NCBI GenBank assembly: GCA_021234155.1
Contig: JAJEKV010000088.1
Location: forward strand, 64,001-128,000
Source: Isoetes taiwanensis
Taxonomy: Eukaryota > Streptophyta > Lycopodiopsida > Isoetales > Isoetaceae
Direction of reading: 5' to 3'
Length of the DNA stretch: 64,000 bases
The notes under the pieces were generated by a model, which had not been told where the DNA came from, ran no database searches, and saw only the letters and a list, made by a program, of their open reading frames with translations. This document shows positions 21,649-31,663 of this stretch, piece by piece. Position 1 is the stretch's first letter, and every line of letters starts with the position of its first letter. The translations under genes were made by a program, and so were the position numbers.

Positions 21649-22731
21649 CTAGGGCCTCTCCCTGCGGATCCTCCGTGCCAAGTGGATATCCTTAGGCATA
21701 AGGGTTACCCGCTTAGCATGGATGGCGCAGAGGTTTCCCTCCTCGAAGAGCTGCACCAGCTCTGCCTCGGAGGCCTCTTGCAGAGCCCGGGTCATTAGAG
21801 GGGTTACCCTGTAGTCCGTCCGGAACTGCTGCAAAACCTCCCTAAGGAGACGCCGAGGGCCTTCCTTTATCGGGAGATTCGTGCACATCCGAAGTGCCGA
21901 TCTCCCTAAACACCCGGCGTATGTCTTTGTTTGGCGGGTGAACCCTCTCGGGTTTTTCGGCCTTGGTGGGGGTGGCTTGGGCTGGTTCTTCTTTGGCACT
22001 GCCCCCCCTCTGTATTTGGACCTCTGGCGGCAATACCACTCATTGTACCTCGTCCAGCGACGGAGGTACTCCTTGTATGCCACCATCTTTCTCTTGAACT
22101 CCCGGTCCTGCTGCAGCGCGAATGCCCGCTCCCCTACCTTCTGTTTCTTCACCACCTTAGGTGGTTCCGGCCACTTAGGGTAGGGTGGCCTCGCGTCGGG
22201 GTCCTGCTGCCCCTCCTCCTCCTCCTCTGCCTCCACCTGCGGCTCCTTCTCCGTGGTGGCTCTTGAATAACGGCCAGTCCGGCGTGGCCGTCGTTCCTTC
22301 TCTTCGTTCTCCTCTCCTCCTCCCTCGGCTCCCTCTCCGCTCCCGCTTCTTCACAGCCCCCTCTCCTCCGGCCACTCCGCGACCTTCTCCTTACCTTTCT
22401 TCCTTGGGACCGAAGGCCCCGCTTCCTCCACCTGCTGCTGCGCCTGCTCCTCCCCTTCTTCTTCCACCTCGGTGTCCGAGGGCCCGAAATGGCGAGTCTC
22501 GCCGGTCCTCTGAGTGCCTGCCGATGGAGAACTGGTGCTGGGACTCTCCTCGGCGTCATGGTATGAGGCTTCGCTGCTGCTGCTGCTGCTGCTGCTGGGG
22601 GGAAGCTCCTCTTCCCCTTTCTTGGGTCGGAGGTGTTCCGGGATCTTCTTAACATGTCGCCCTGCTGCCTGCGCCATGGAGAGGGTCGGTCTTGGTCCAG
22701 TCTTCCTGTAAGTTTGTTTGGTGCGGGCCAT
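21649..22731 (-). CDS. Histone H3-like protein carried by the gypsy element
   Basis: One minus-strand frame of about 360 codons with a single in-frame TGA at 22353-22351. It starts [15 protein letters not shown]. Histone H3 starts M-ARTKQTARKSTGG, so positions 1-6 and K4, R8 and K9 are kept, with A7 changed to Y and S10 to T. Next comes a linker of about 270 residues: a Ser run, acidic stretches, basic and Pro-rich parts. The last 77 residues (about 21882-21652) are an H3 histone fold: [20 protein letters not shown] (alpha 1), [20 protein letters not shown] (alpha 2), [20 protein letters not shown] (loop 2, alpha 3). By eye 37 of the final 45 residues equal canonical plant H3. It lies right after the primer-binding site, upstream of gag. 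H3 forms nucleosomes in the nucleus; what this long version does is unknown. The TGA may be a real nonsense change or an error: it follows a CTG, the site type where the two LTRs disagree. Confidence 0.9.
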
Positions 22732-23294
22732 ATCTTATGGTTCAGAAAACGGGTGACGAAGGGCTGGGCAAGAGAAGGTTTGAGGTGAAGGGTTGGAGAG
22801 AGAAAAATGAGGTGTCAGATATTTAAAAAGGAGGGTCCCTGGGAATATTCTCCTACCATAATTACCCCTATTTATTAGCCCCCCCTTATTAATTACAAGA
22901 TATTTAATTAATTATTTAACTATTAATGTATATATTAACCTATATTAATTGATATTATCTTTAATTTTTCGAATTTTCCTAATGGTTCGAAGTGCAATTT
23001 ATGAATTTGCGCCATTTTTCACCTGGGCCTCTGATTGGCATGATTCTTCGACCCATTTTAGGTGAAATTTGATGCAGATGCATAATTTTCACTCCAAATT
23101 TACTAGAAAATTCGTTTGCCTCTCTCAAATCTTCGTCTAACACTTAGCCTAATTCCTGACCCACTACCTAGGAGAAAAATTTTTCCCCCATTTTCGCGGT
23201 TCAATGGTGGAATGTTTATTCCACACCCCTATAGGCCTGTTAGACTACTTCATGGTTATGGTCAGTGCTAGTTCTTGGTCAACCAAGAACATCG
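22732..23294 (-). other. Gypsy 5' leader
   Basis: AT-rich non-coding stretch between the primer-binding site and the H3-like start codon. No open frame of note. It should hold the RNA leader of the element. Confidence 0.6.
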
Positions 23295-23306
23295 CCTCGA
23301 TACCAT
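23295..23306 (-). other. Gypsy primer-binding site
   Basis: The minus strand reads TGGTATCGAGGC one base inside the 5' LTR. The initiator Met tRNA site in plants is TGGTATCAGAGC; the observed string fits it with a small indel at the CAG. The position is as expected for a minus-strand element. Confidence 0.75.
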
Positions 23307-23307
23307 T

Positions 23308-24940
23308 GTGACGCCCCCTGCTAAACATACTTGCGCCCGGCCACGCTTCGGCGAAATCCCCATCCCGCTCGACAACCGCATGGGCCCTTCATCTATCCCA
23401 CTCTGAGGTGACCCTGGTGCGGGAAGGGAACACGAAGGTGTCTTACGTGTCCGCCCCCTATGGGCTCCTATAACGCGCGATAACACGTCGAACTAGCATC
23501 AACATATACAACTACTACCTCGAAGGGTAGTGCATCGCATATAAAACCAAGGCAAAGATGATAATCACGAACCATAAAAAGAGAGCTCCTACCCCTCGCT
23601 CGGACTTCGTGGAGGGTGGCCGACCAGGCTAGGCCTCAAGATAGAGCGGGGCCGAGTCATGGCGATGGCGAGGGCTGGCATAGAACAATGGCTAGGGTTG
23701 ACCACTCCATCCGCCCCTCACATTGCATACTTTGCGGATGGGCTAGATCAGGCTCGACAGGACTCTAGCCTTCCTGATCACGCCAATCCCGTGGCATCAC
23801 CCATCGAGACCGCTCCAGGTTGCATCTCCCCGGTCCGATGAGGCAGGAAGGGTTGCATCTCCCCTTCCCAGGGTCTAGAGTTGCCGTGGGCGGCTAGAGA
23901 ATCGTGACGACACACGCGATTAGCACCGACCGAACCCCCAAACGAGAGCCAAGCCTTCCCTTGCGGCTCTCGAGAGGCGAGGCAACACCACCATTGCCCC
24001 AGGAGGTGTCCGGACCCATGCTCGCCCACACGGTGACCGACCATAGGCCTAGCCCACTATGGGATCCCCCTCAAGCCCCCACTCGGGGGATCCTCCCTCC
24101 ACTTTCCCTCTAGCCCCATTATCCGGTGCTGAAGTCATATCATAGCCTCAATAGCCTGGTGGGCTCCTATGCACAGGCCGCAACTAATAGGAACTAAGGG
24201 ATCTACTCTAGGAGCATACTACATATGGCCCTAGGTCTCTACCCCCCTTCCCAATACAAGAGGAGCAAACATGATCAACCAACATCACATAATCATCATA
24301 TCCTAAGAATGATCATAAGAAGAACATCTTAACCTAATCATACAACTAACTAATAGTTAGGGTTCCTTGATTAGGGTTCAAGATGTTGAATATGGGTTCT
24401 AGGATGGCTCTACTCTAGATACGAAATACTAGCACATCTGGATTGCTAATTCCAGATGAGCTATCACAACTACTATCCTACATACACATTCACGATGCTC
24501 TCCCTCCAGATCCGGGCGCCTCCATAGTCTTCGACTCACAAGCTGCTGTTCCTCCTCCAAGAACGGGTCTACCCTGCTGGGGCTGCTGTACCAGCCTATG
24601 CCACAACGAACGATGTTCGAAACGGGGTTTCGAACAAGTAGGTGAGTCTCGGGGTGCTAGGGCTGGAAAGAGGTCTAGGGTTAGGGTTTATGCCTATATA
24701 AGTTAGGTCCACCTAGGATGCCACGTGGCACCAATCGGGTGAGTCCTGTGTGGCGGTGCCCCAATAGGTTAAGGCCACATGGATAATGGCTTAACCTATG
24801 GTTGGCTAAGCTATGAGAATAACTTAGCCATGCCCCCTAGTGCCACAATCTATGGTATACAAGGCTATGAAGATAGACTTGTATGGTGACGGATCCAGGA
24901 ATATACGTATTTATGGCGTATATTCCCCTGGACCGTCACA
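23308..24940 (-). repeat. Gypsy 5' LTR (1633 bp)
   Basis: Partner of 11866-13509. It should carry the promoter of the element, reading to the left. The minus-strand string CTTATATAGG near 24690 is a possible TATA element, but this is uncertain. Confidence 0.95.
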
Positions 24941-25224
24941 GATGGCGACTCTTACTAATAGAACCGGCACAAATCAGCAAGAAAATTTCAAAATATCTCA
25001 CAATGCAGATGAGATCGTCAAGATTTTTGACCAAACTGTCTTCCGGCACCTGTTCTTGCAAGAATTGCAAGATCCCAGTCCAGGCTAATCTGATTCAATC
25101 AGTGTTTAGCTTATTTAAAGACTAAATAAATCCACTTCACCTTCACGAAGTTTTACCTTTGATCTACAAATCTAGATCAAGAATCTGCCGATCAACCATG
25201 TACTATCTTCATCCTTCAAATCCG
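24941..25224 (-). other. Copia 5' leader and gag start cut off by the gypsy insertion
   Basis: This stretch between GATGG and the primer-binding site joins 11865 when the gypsy element is removed. No convincing Gag start is visible on the minus strand. A plus-strand frame here crosses the LTR border and is rejected. Confidence 0.7.
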
Positions 25225-25236
25225 GCTCTGATACCA
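25225..25236 (-). other. Copia primer-binding site (initiator Met tRNA)
   Basis: The minus strand reads TGGTATCAGAGC directly after the 5' LTR. This is an exact match to the classical Ty1/copia primer site complementary to the 3' end of tRNA-iMet. Confidence 0.95.
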
Positions 25237-25468
25237 TGAACCAAAAAGGACTTCTGAATAGAATGTATTACTTGAAGAATGAAGAAGATACAAGAGCATC
25301 CGACACACTGACTGAAAGACTCACTAACTGAATGGAGCGTGACTGTGGCTTATATAGACATGCCACGTCAGCAACAAATGATGACTAGCGTGCAGGCGTG
25401 CATAGTGCCACGTCAGCAGTGTGACTCAGCATGTGTAGTCATCTAGACACGTATACAATCTTCTAATA
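25237..25468 (-). repeat. Copia 5' LTR
   Basis: 232 bp, partner of 7263-7497, followed by target duplication CATAT at 25469-25473. It contains the promoter and transcription start of the element. Confidence 0.94.
25349..25356 (-). promoter_or_regulatory. Putative TATA box of the copia LTR
   Basis: The minus strand reads TATATAAG, oriented towards the copia genes, inside the 5' LTR; the same string is kept in the 3' LTR at 7375-7382. Placement is consistent with an LTR promoter. Confidence 0.55.
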
Positions 25469-27644
25469 CATATGAGTATCAAGTATTTGCTTGGCCTGTG
25501 TAGGAAGAATACCAGGTCACCAAAAATTGCTCACTGGAGCCAGCATTATCATCCCAGTCCATTATCCTCCCAGCTATTCTGTACATCTAAAGTATAATTA
25601 ATCTTGGTACTGGTGTAAAAGATATCCACTAGAGATGAATAAACAGTCCAAATAACCTCAAAATTTGCATTTGGAAATGAATAAAGAGTGCTTGATTATG
25701 CTATCTGTCAGGAATGTATTTCAGAAAAGGCCATCCCGGATATCCTTTAATAGAAAGAGTTATTACATAAAAGCGAGGACCCAAGTTAAGGGCAAAGCGA
25801 TGGCAAGAAAACCAGTAGCTCATGTGGTACAAAATAAACGTGGCCTGGTTCATATCTCTTAAGGTGTCTGTATTTGTGAAGTCGTTGTACATGGATGCCC
25901 TGCTAAAACTCTGCTTGAGTACCAGGCTAACACTGATAGTTATGGCACTTATTGCCCTAAGAGCATGGTGAAAAGAAATGAATGCTAAACTATGCTTTAT
26001 GTAGTGAACATAGCTCCTTCAAAAGCCCTAAATCGATGATTTCTGAGCAAGCATTAATATGGAGAAAACATAGTTGCAACTTACAAAAATGGTCTTGTCC
26101 TGAGTGTGATTCTTGCCTCTACGTCTATTTCACCTTTGTGATACTATGTACACTAGACCAAGGTCTTCAGAAAAACAATCCAGCATTCTTTCCCTCATCT
26201 GGGAGCATCAGCATGTTGGCTGGGCGACCCTGAAGCAGAGCTATAAAAAGATAAAACAGTTCTCTATTCATTCTTTTGTAGCCTGGCAATCTCAAAGTCG
26301 GGTAAATCATGGCATCCATGTCTTTGTAAGCATATGCACAGCTTCCATACATATCAAACACCACCTCCACTTTTGCATCATGTGAAAAACTGCTGTTGAA
26401 GAACACCATTATGCAGCACATGGTTGCAACCAATGAAGAATTGAATGGTGCAACCATAACCCTAAATCGATTCCATTCTATTTATCTTATAATCCGGAGC
26501 TCTTTACCTGCTCCAGAGACACCATAGAAGTAGAAGCTGGAGCCCTCAAAGAACCGCCACAGAAGCTGAAGAAGCCCTTGAAGAAGCACCGAAGCGAAGC
26601 CGGAGCCATGGATTCAATGCTGGATCAACTGGGTTTTTGCCAAGACGGCTTGCTTGATCTCGAAGAAACCTCATTGCCTTGCTCTCGACGAAAGCCAAGC
26701 CGAAGGAAAGGTCCGCACAGATGTCTTCGCATGCCATGGTTATGTCTGCGGAGAGAAACGTGTCTGCTCGTCCGGTGTTCATGTTTTGTCTGTTGTCTGC
26801 ATCACTGCGCGTCCAAGTCTCGTCAATAATTCAGGGTTTGCTTACAGCCCAAGAAATCGAAAACAAAAAATTGTCCACACGTGTCGGCAAAGGCTGAGGC
26901 AGAACCCAGAAAAAATAGGTAAGGGAAAAAAAAAAAATTCAAAAATGGATGTATCTTTATATATGGTGTAGATAACGCCCTGGTTCGAGGGTTTGCACAG
27001 AGAGACCTGAGAAGGCATAGCCAAAGATGAAAATCAGGGCGCCGGAATAGAAGCAGGGCGCCGGACTGGGAGCAAGGCAGAGTTTTTCTTGGCAGGGCTC
27101 GAAATGCAAGCAGAGCGGAGTTTTTCTTCGCCGGAATGGAAGCAGGGCGCCGAAATGGAAGCAGGGCATTGTTTTTCGTGGCAGGAGGTGGCTATGGCAG
27201 TTTAGGCGAAGCTAGAGCAGAGTTTTCTTGGCTCTATTTCAGCGAAGCAAAATCAGAGTTTTTAGAGCCCGTTGGCATGCGAAACTCCATTCTCAGAAAA
27301 GCACTCAATAAAGCGGAATGAAACCTATTCCGGCAAAGTTTCAGCGAAGCAAAATCAACATCTTTGTAACAGGGTCTAGAAATCTTTGAAAACAGGGTGC
27401 AGAGTCTCTGAAACGGGTTTGTAATCTGCACAAACAGGGTATAGAGAAGCCAGTGGAAATCCCTAGGGTGTTATGGCATTGTCCACCGATTATCCTAGGC
27501 TGTTATAGAAGATCTCTGTAATTTTTCAACCGCATGCATGTTATTAGCTGGTAACAGCTGTCAAACCAACGGTCCAGATTAAATCTGAACCTGTAAACCT
27601 GAGAACCAGGGCGTTAAGGTTTGATAGTTATTTCAAACAAAGGA

Positions 27645-27790
27645 CGAAGATATCTTTTTGGGTTACCCCTAGGGGGGCAAACCCTCGATCATGTGGGTTT
27701 CTGGCATATTCTAAGCATATGCCAGAATATACCTAAGATATGCCTGTGACTGCTAAAAACCTTCTGTTCCCTGTAAATGGACGGTCACTT
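27645..27790 (+). repeat. Dispersed repeat, copy 1
   Basis: Shares 'tttttgggtt-cccctag', 'aaaccctcg', 'atgtgggt', several 'gcatatgcc' words and 'gtgactgctaaaaac' in the same order with 42288-42425. The lengths are similar. Confidence 0.7.
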
Positions 27791-28082
27791 CCGTTGTGGG
27801 TCGCGGACGTTTGAACCGGATAACTGGCTAAGACAAACAGAGCATAGGGCTATGGCCTGGTCGCGTTGTAATGCTTCTGCTCTTGCAGGGAGCGATAAAT
27901 TTGCTTATGGCTATATAGAAAAAAGAGTTCCGGAATTTCGGAGGATATTTAACTGACGCTGGTGAGGTAAGAACATTTGATTAGAAATGCCAATACTTGT
28001 GTCCATGCAGGTTAGAATGTCTAGGCAACCCAGCATCATGTGCAATGTTTCATTTCCCAAGTCTTGTAATAAATTGTATATG

Positions 28083-28275
28083 ATGTAAGCTTAGCCTTAT
28101 CGGAAAGTTCTATGTGCATGATTTGTAGGTAATTACTAGATATTTTTTGGCAGAAATGTAAATTTAGTACAGGAGGGAAGGAAGTCCACATGGAATTTTG
28201 TATGATGTAACCTTAACCTTATTGGAAAGTTCTATGTGCATGATTTGTACGGAATTGCTAGATATTTTTGGACGG
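28083..28275. repeat. Two direct repeats of about 75 bp
   Basis: 'ggaaagttctatgtgcatga' followed by 'tttgta-g-aatt-ctagatattttt' occurs at about 28101 and 28219, with 'gtatatgatgtaa-cttag' or a similar string before each. Confidence 0.8.
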
Positions 28276-31200
28276 AAATAATGCACCCTAGGCAAGGTGG
28301 ATCATAAAATGCCAGTGCTGCAGATTGGATTCTTCTATTGCAAGGCATTAAGACTCATCTTCATGCAATTAAGGATGTTTGCAATCGTCTTACAATTATA
28401 TAACAAGCATTATGTCATGGATCGTTTGGTTTCTCTAAACATCAATAAGGTTGTCTCCTGAGTACCGTCCAGTTTGCTATTAGCTTATGGGAATACTGCA
28501 CAGACCTAATGAAAGTTCTTTTGTACTTATTACTGTACTTTTCTTGTGAAGGTTCATAACCACATCTACTGCAATTCATTATTTGGTTTGTCATGTTAAA
28601 GATTTATCCTCATATAACATTATTTTCGTGATCAGGTAGAACTAGTTTCGTCGAAAACAATTGTATATTTTCCAGTAATGCTTTTGGCTGTTTGTGTTGA
28701 TCATCCTCACCTGACAATTGAGAGGTTGTGATCGATTGATTCGTAATCATGCATATTTTCTGAGAATAAAATAATTCAAGATATCCTCACTTAAGTTTTT
28801 GCAGTGAGAAGCAGCTCTGTGAGGCAATTTTGAAATGGTGCAGACATCTAGCAAATGGGGAATGATTTAAAATCTGTTTGTCTTTTGCAGAAGGTTTTGT
28901 TCCAAGAACATTTTATAGGATATGTTGATCTACTTTTTCTACCTGCAGCACCATATTATTGCACTCTGCACCCTATATGAAGATGCAAAAAGGAAGAGAG
29001 GAAAAAATAAAAGAAAAGAACAGGAAAGAAAAGGAAAGAAAAGAAAAGCCAAATGATCAGTGCATATGCATGTCGGTTTATGTATTTATTTTTCCGGGGG
29101 AAAATTGCCCCTCTAGTCCTTTTACAGAGTTCATGTTTCTCAGGATAATGAGTTATTGATATTGTCTGACGTTTTGCAGGTCCAGATATCCTGTCTTCTT
29201 GTCAAATATATACTAGGTCTTGTTACTTTTCCACCTTTAGTTATGATGTTTATGTTATTTCAATAATGAGTGCAGTTGAATTTTGGTGCATTGCTAGATT
29301 TAACTACTGATGAGGAACACATAACTATTATCCTCTGGTTTTCTTTTGCAGCGTTTAGATCAAAGCATCAGAGCATGCAACATTTTTCTGAGATGTAGAT
29401 TCACTCTGTCTGGCGCTCAGAGATTCGAACTCAAGAGCACAAAACGAGGTATTTCTCTGCTTGCATTATATCAACAATTTGTAGCCGCCTGAGTTGTGCC
29501 GCCGGCTATGAAAACCAGTGATTCCATTCCTAGTTTATCCTATGCGCTTGTGATTGTAGATAGGTAGCTTTGGCTGTAGATAGGCAGGCAAGTCGGCAAT
29601 GCTTGGAACATGTGATGCAGGGTGCTCAAATGGTTTTGGCATGGTACTTTGCTTATGAAAACAACTGCTGCAAAATGTTCTTTTGTCGGATTTTAGTGCT
29701 TGTTTGCAGCAGCAAGAATTGTATAACGCTTACAAAACCGGTGAAGGCAATTGACATGGAACTTCGATCTCAATCCTTTGGTCGAAATTCGGTGTCTACA
29801 GAGGGTCGCCGAAACAAAGGAATGACATTCGCATAGTACTCTTTTGAATATAGTAAAATTGGGATCTGATGCCATCTTGTACTCGCATTGTGTTTTCCCT
29901 ATTTTCATTTGCTCCAAGCACTATATGTTGTATTGCCAATTTAAATCAGAAATTAAATGCCGCTTTGCACTACCGGTCCTCGATTATGAGCCACCATTAG
30001 AGGCTGCAAAATCCATTTTGTGGCTGATCATGGTATCCATCTTAAAAAAAGTTAAAATTTATATGGACTTCTCGCATGCCCCGTAAGTCATTATGATATT
30101 CTTTCAGATTGGACGATTACCAACATAAGAAATTTCATTTGATTTTGGGGATTTAAAGCCCGCATTTTGCATTTATTTGGTAGCTTTTAAAAGCCACAAG
30201 AGAATGCCTTTCAAGTCTAATGCCATCATATTGATAAAGTTACAACTACAACTCAGTATTCCACTTTTTGTTAATAGTTTTATTTTTCATGTCATCAAAA
30301 GCATGTTTGGATGTTAATTTTACTAGTGTTGTTGACATTTTTGTGCAGGTTAACAAATGAGGAGTTGATTTTTTGTTACACATGGGTTAGATGGACTAGC
30401 TCAATTTCTTGATGTTGAAGCTATGGTAAATGCTCTTCTAACCTTATTTATTGTTCTATAACGATTCTTTGTAAAAGCGGTGCATGTTACAAGTAGGAAT
30501 TTTAATGCTATAAGAAACAACCGGGAAAGTTGATTAAAAAATCGAGAATCGTTTTTGAAATGCATTACATTCATTATTGAGTGCAAGGATCCTGTTGCAT
30601 CTAATAGAACAAATATGATGGCAAATATGTGCATTAGTTTTCCTGTTGAAATGAACTATTTGAAAAAGTTATGATAGAGGAAAGTCAAGTACGGTTGTGT
30701 CAACTGGCTAAAGTGCAAGATTTATGAAAGTTGACCCTTAACTTCTCCGTTCTTTATACTTCCAGGCAAGGTGATCAAGATTTCTCACTCAGCTATGTCA
30801 GCAGAGTTTGAAGGTCATCCAAGGGCACGACATTACCCATCTACCCATCTGGCTTAAGGTTATGGTGAACCTGGCTTTTTCTTCGTAGCTGCCCTTTCTT
30901 TTTGCACTTCATCTTTTGCATAGTTGGTGTAAAAAGGTGTATGCTAGTTTCCCTTTATTTGCATTGGGTTAGGATAATGAACTCATGGTGTGCACATTTA
31001 GGAGTCCACAGCGAGATTGTTTACAGTAATAGGAGGTATCTACAAGTAATAGGAGTTATGTACAGAGCAATTGTATTGGTATGTTCATTTAGGAGTAGAC
31101 AGGGGAAGATTGTTTACGCATAGGAGGTATGTACCTGAGCAATTGTCCAGCCTAATGTATTTTGTAAGCAACAAATCGAGTTGTCTTTTGTGAGCAACCT

Positions 31201-31663
31201 CTTTTGCAATAATGTTAAGCCTTTCATTAGAAGGTTGCTCAAGTCATTCTATAATCCATGACATGGCAGAGATTCAGTGAAGCAGCTATTTAGACCAACG
31301 CTTGGCTTGCTGGGATTGCAACTCCTCAGCAAGTAGGACCTTTGGGTACTACACTATAGGAATCACATATTTCTAATATAATAACAGCCTTTCTACTCAC
31401 TCCGGCATCTTGAAGTGTCTAAAAGATATGATACTTTTAACAAGGATGACTAAATGGATTATGTTTTGATTGTTCGTCATTAAGACTACTGCACTATAGA
31501 ATCGGGTAAGTGATACAGGTAGAATCATGTAGAAATTGTTAGTGGAACTTAATCTCTGCATAATTTTAATCATCGCTGGTGACCACAGTTTTTGCAAATT
31601 GTGTGATAGTATGTGTAGCTGAGTTTTTTTGCGTACTATCACAGTTGACGCATGGCTGTGTGT

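Larger units (their letters stand above)
11861..24945 (-). mobile_element. Ty3/gypsy chromovirus with captured histone H3-like gene
   Basis: A complete element nested in the copia Gag. LTRs are 11866-13509 (1644 bp) and 23308-24940 (1633 bp). Both begin TGTGACG and end CCGTCACA on the plus strand and are flanked by the 5-bp duplication GATGG (11861-11865 and 24941-24945). Coding order on the minus strand is H3-like protein, unknown accessory ORF, gag, protease, reverse transcriptase, RNase H, integrase, chromodomain. Pol order RT-RH-INT defines Ty3/gypsy and the terminal chromodomain defines a chromovirus. The internal region of about 9.8 kb is roughly twice the usual chromovirus length because of the two extra ORFs upstream of gag. 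Integrase is inverted internally, so the copy is non-autonomous. Confidence 0.95.
7258..25473 (-). mobile_element. Ty1/copia LTR retrotransposon, split by a nested gypsy element
   Basis: The LTRs at 7263-7497 and 25237-25468 (235 and 232 bp) start TGAACC and end CTAATA on the plus strand. They are flanked by the 5-bp target duplication CATAT (7258-7262 and 25469-25473). In element orientation the 5' LTR is the right-hand one. Next to it is a perfect primer-binding site for initiator Met tRNA, and next to the 3' LTR is a purine tract. Internal order on the minus strand is gag, protease, integrase, reverse transcriptase, RNase H: the copia order. The gypsy element at 11866-24940 interrupts the start of gag. 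The frame is broken in several places, so the copy is dead. Confidence 0.95.
25474..31663. other. Long stretch without a recognisable gene
   Basis: Mostly AT-rich DNA. A GC-richer island near 26500-27450 holds short internal repeats: 'gaagcagggcgccg' several times near 27050-27160, and 'ttcagcgaagcaaaatca' at 27238 and 27340. All open frames are under 100 codons with no motif I recognise. Small recent duplications occur near 28080-28270 and 31000-31130. Confidence 0.5.

Noticed and set aside
22185-22652. 155-codon plus-strand frame rich in Pro and Cys
   Set aside because: It is the antisense shadow of the Ser/Glu/Arg-rich linker of the H3-like ORF; the CTG run accounts for its Cys/Leu stretches.
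21649-22731. H3-like frame as an independent host histone gene
   Set aside because: It sits inside the LTR pair, right after the primer-binding site, with the same orientation as gag-pol, and its long linker is unlike host H3 genes. It belongs to the element.
24840-25088. 82-codon plus-strand frame with a Gag-like appearance (TNRTGTNQQENFKIS)
   Set aside because: It crosses the gypsy LTR border and runs opposite to the copia element that owns the right part; chance frame.
28959-29159. Lys/Glu-rich frame near 29.0 kb
   Set aside because: Caused by a purine-rich simple sequence (gaaaagaaaagg-type); no coding evidence.
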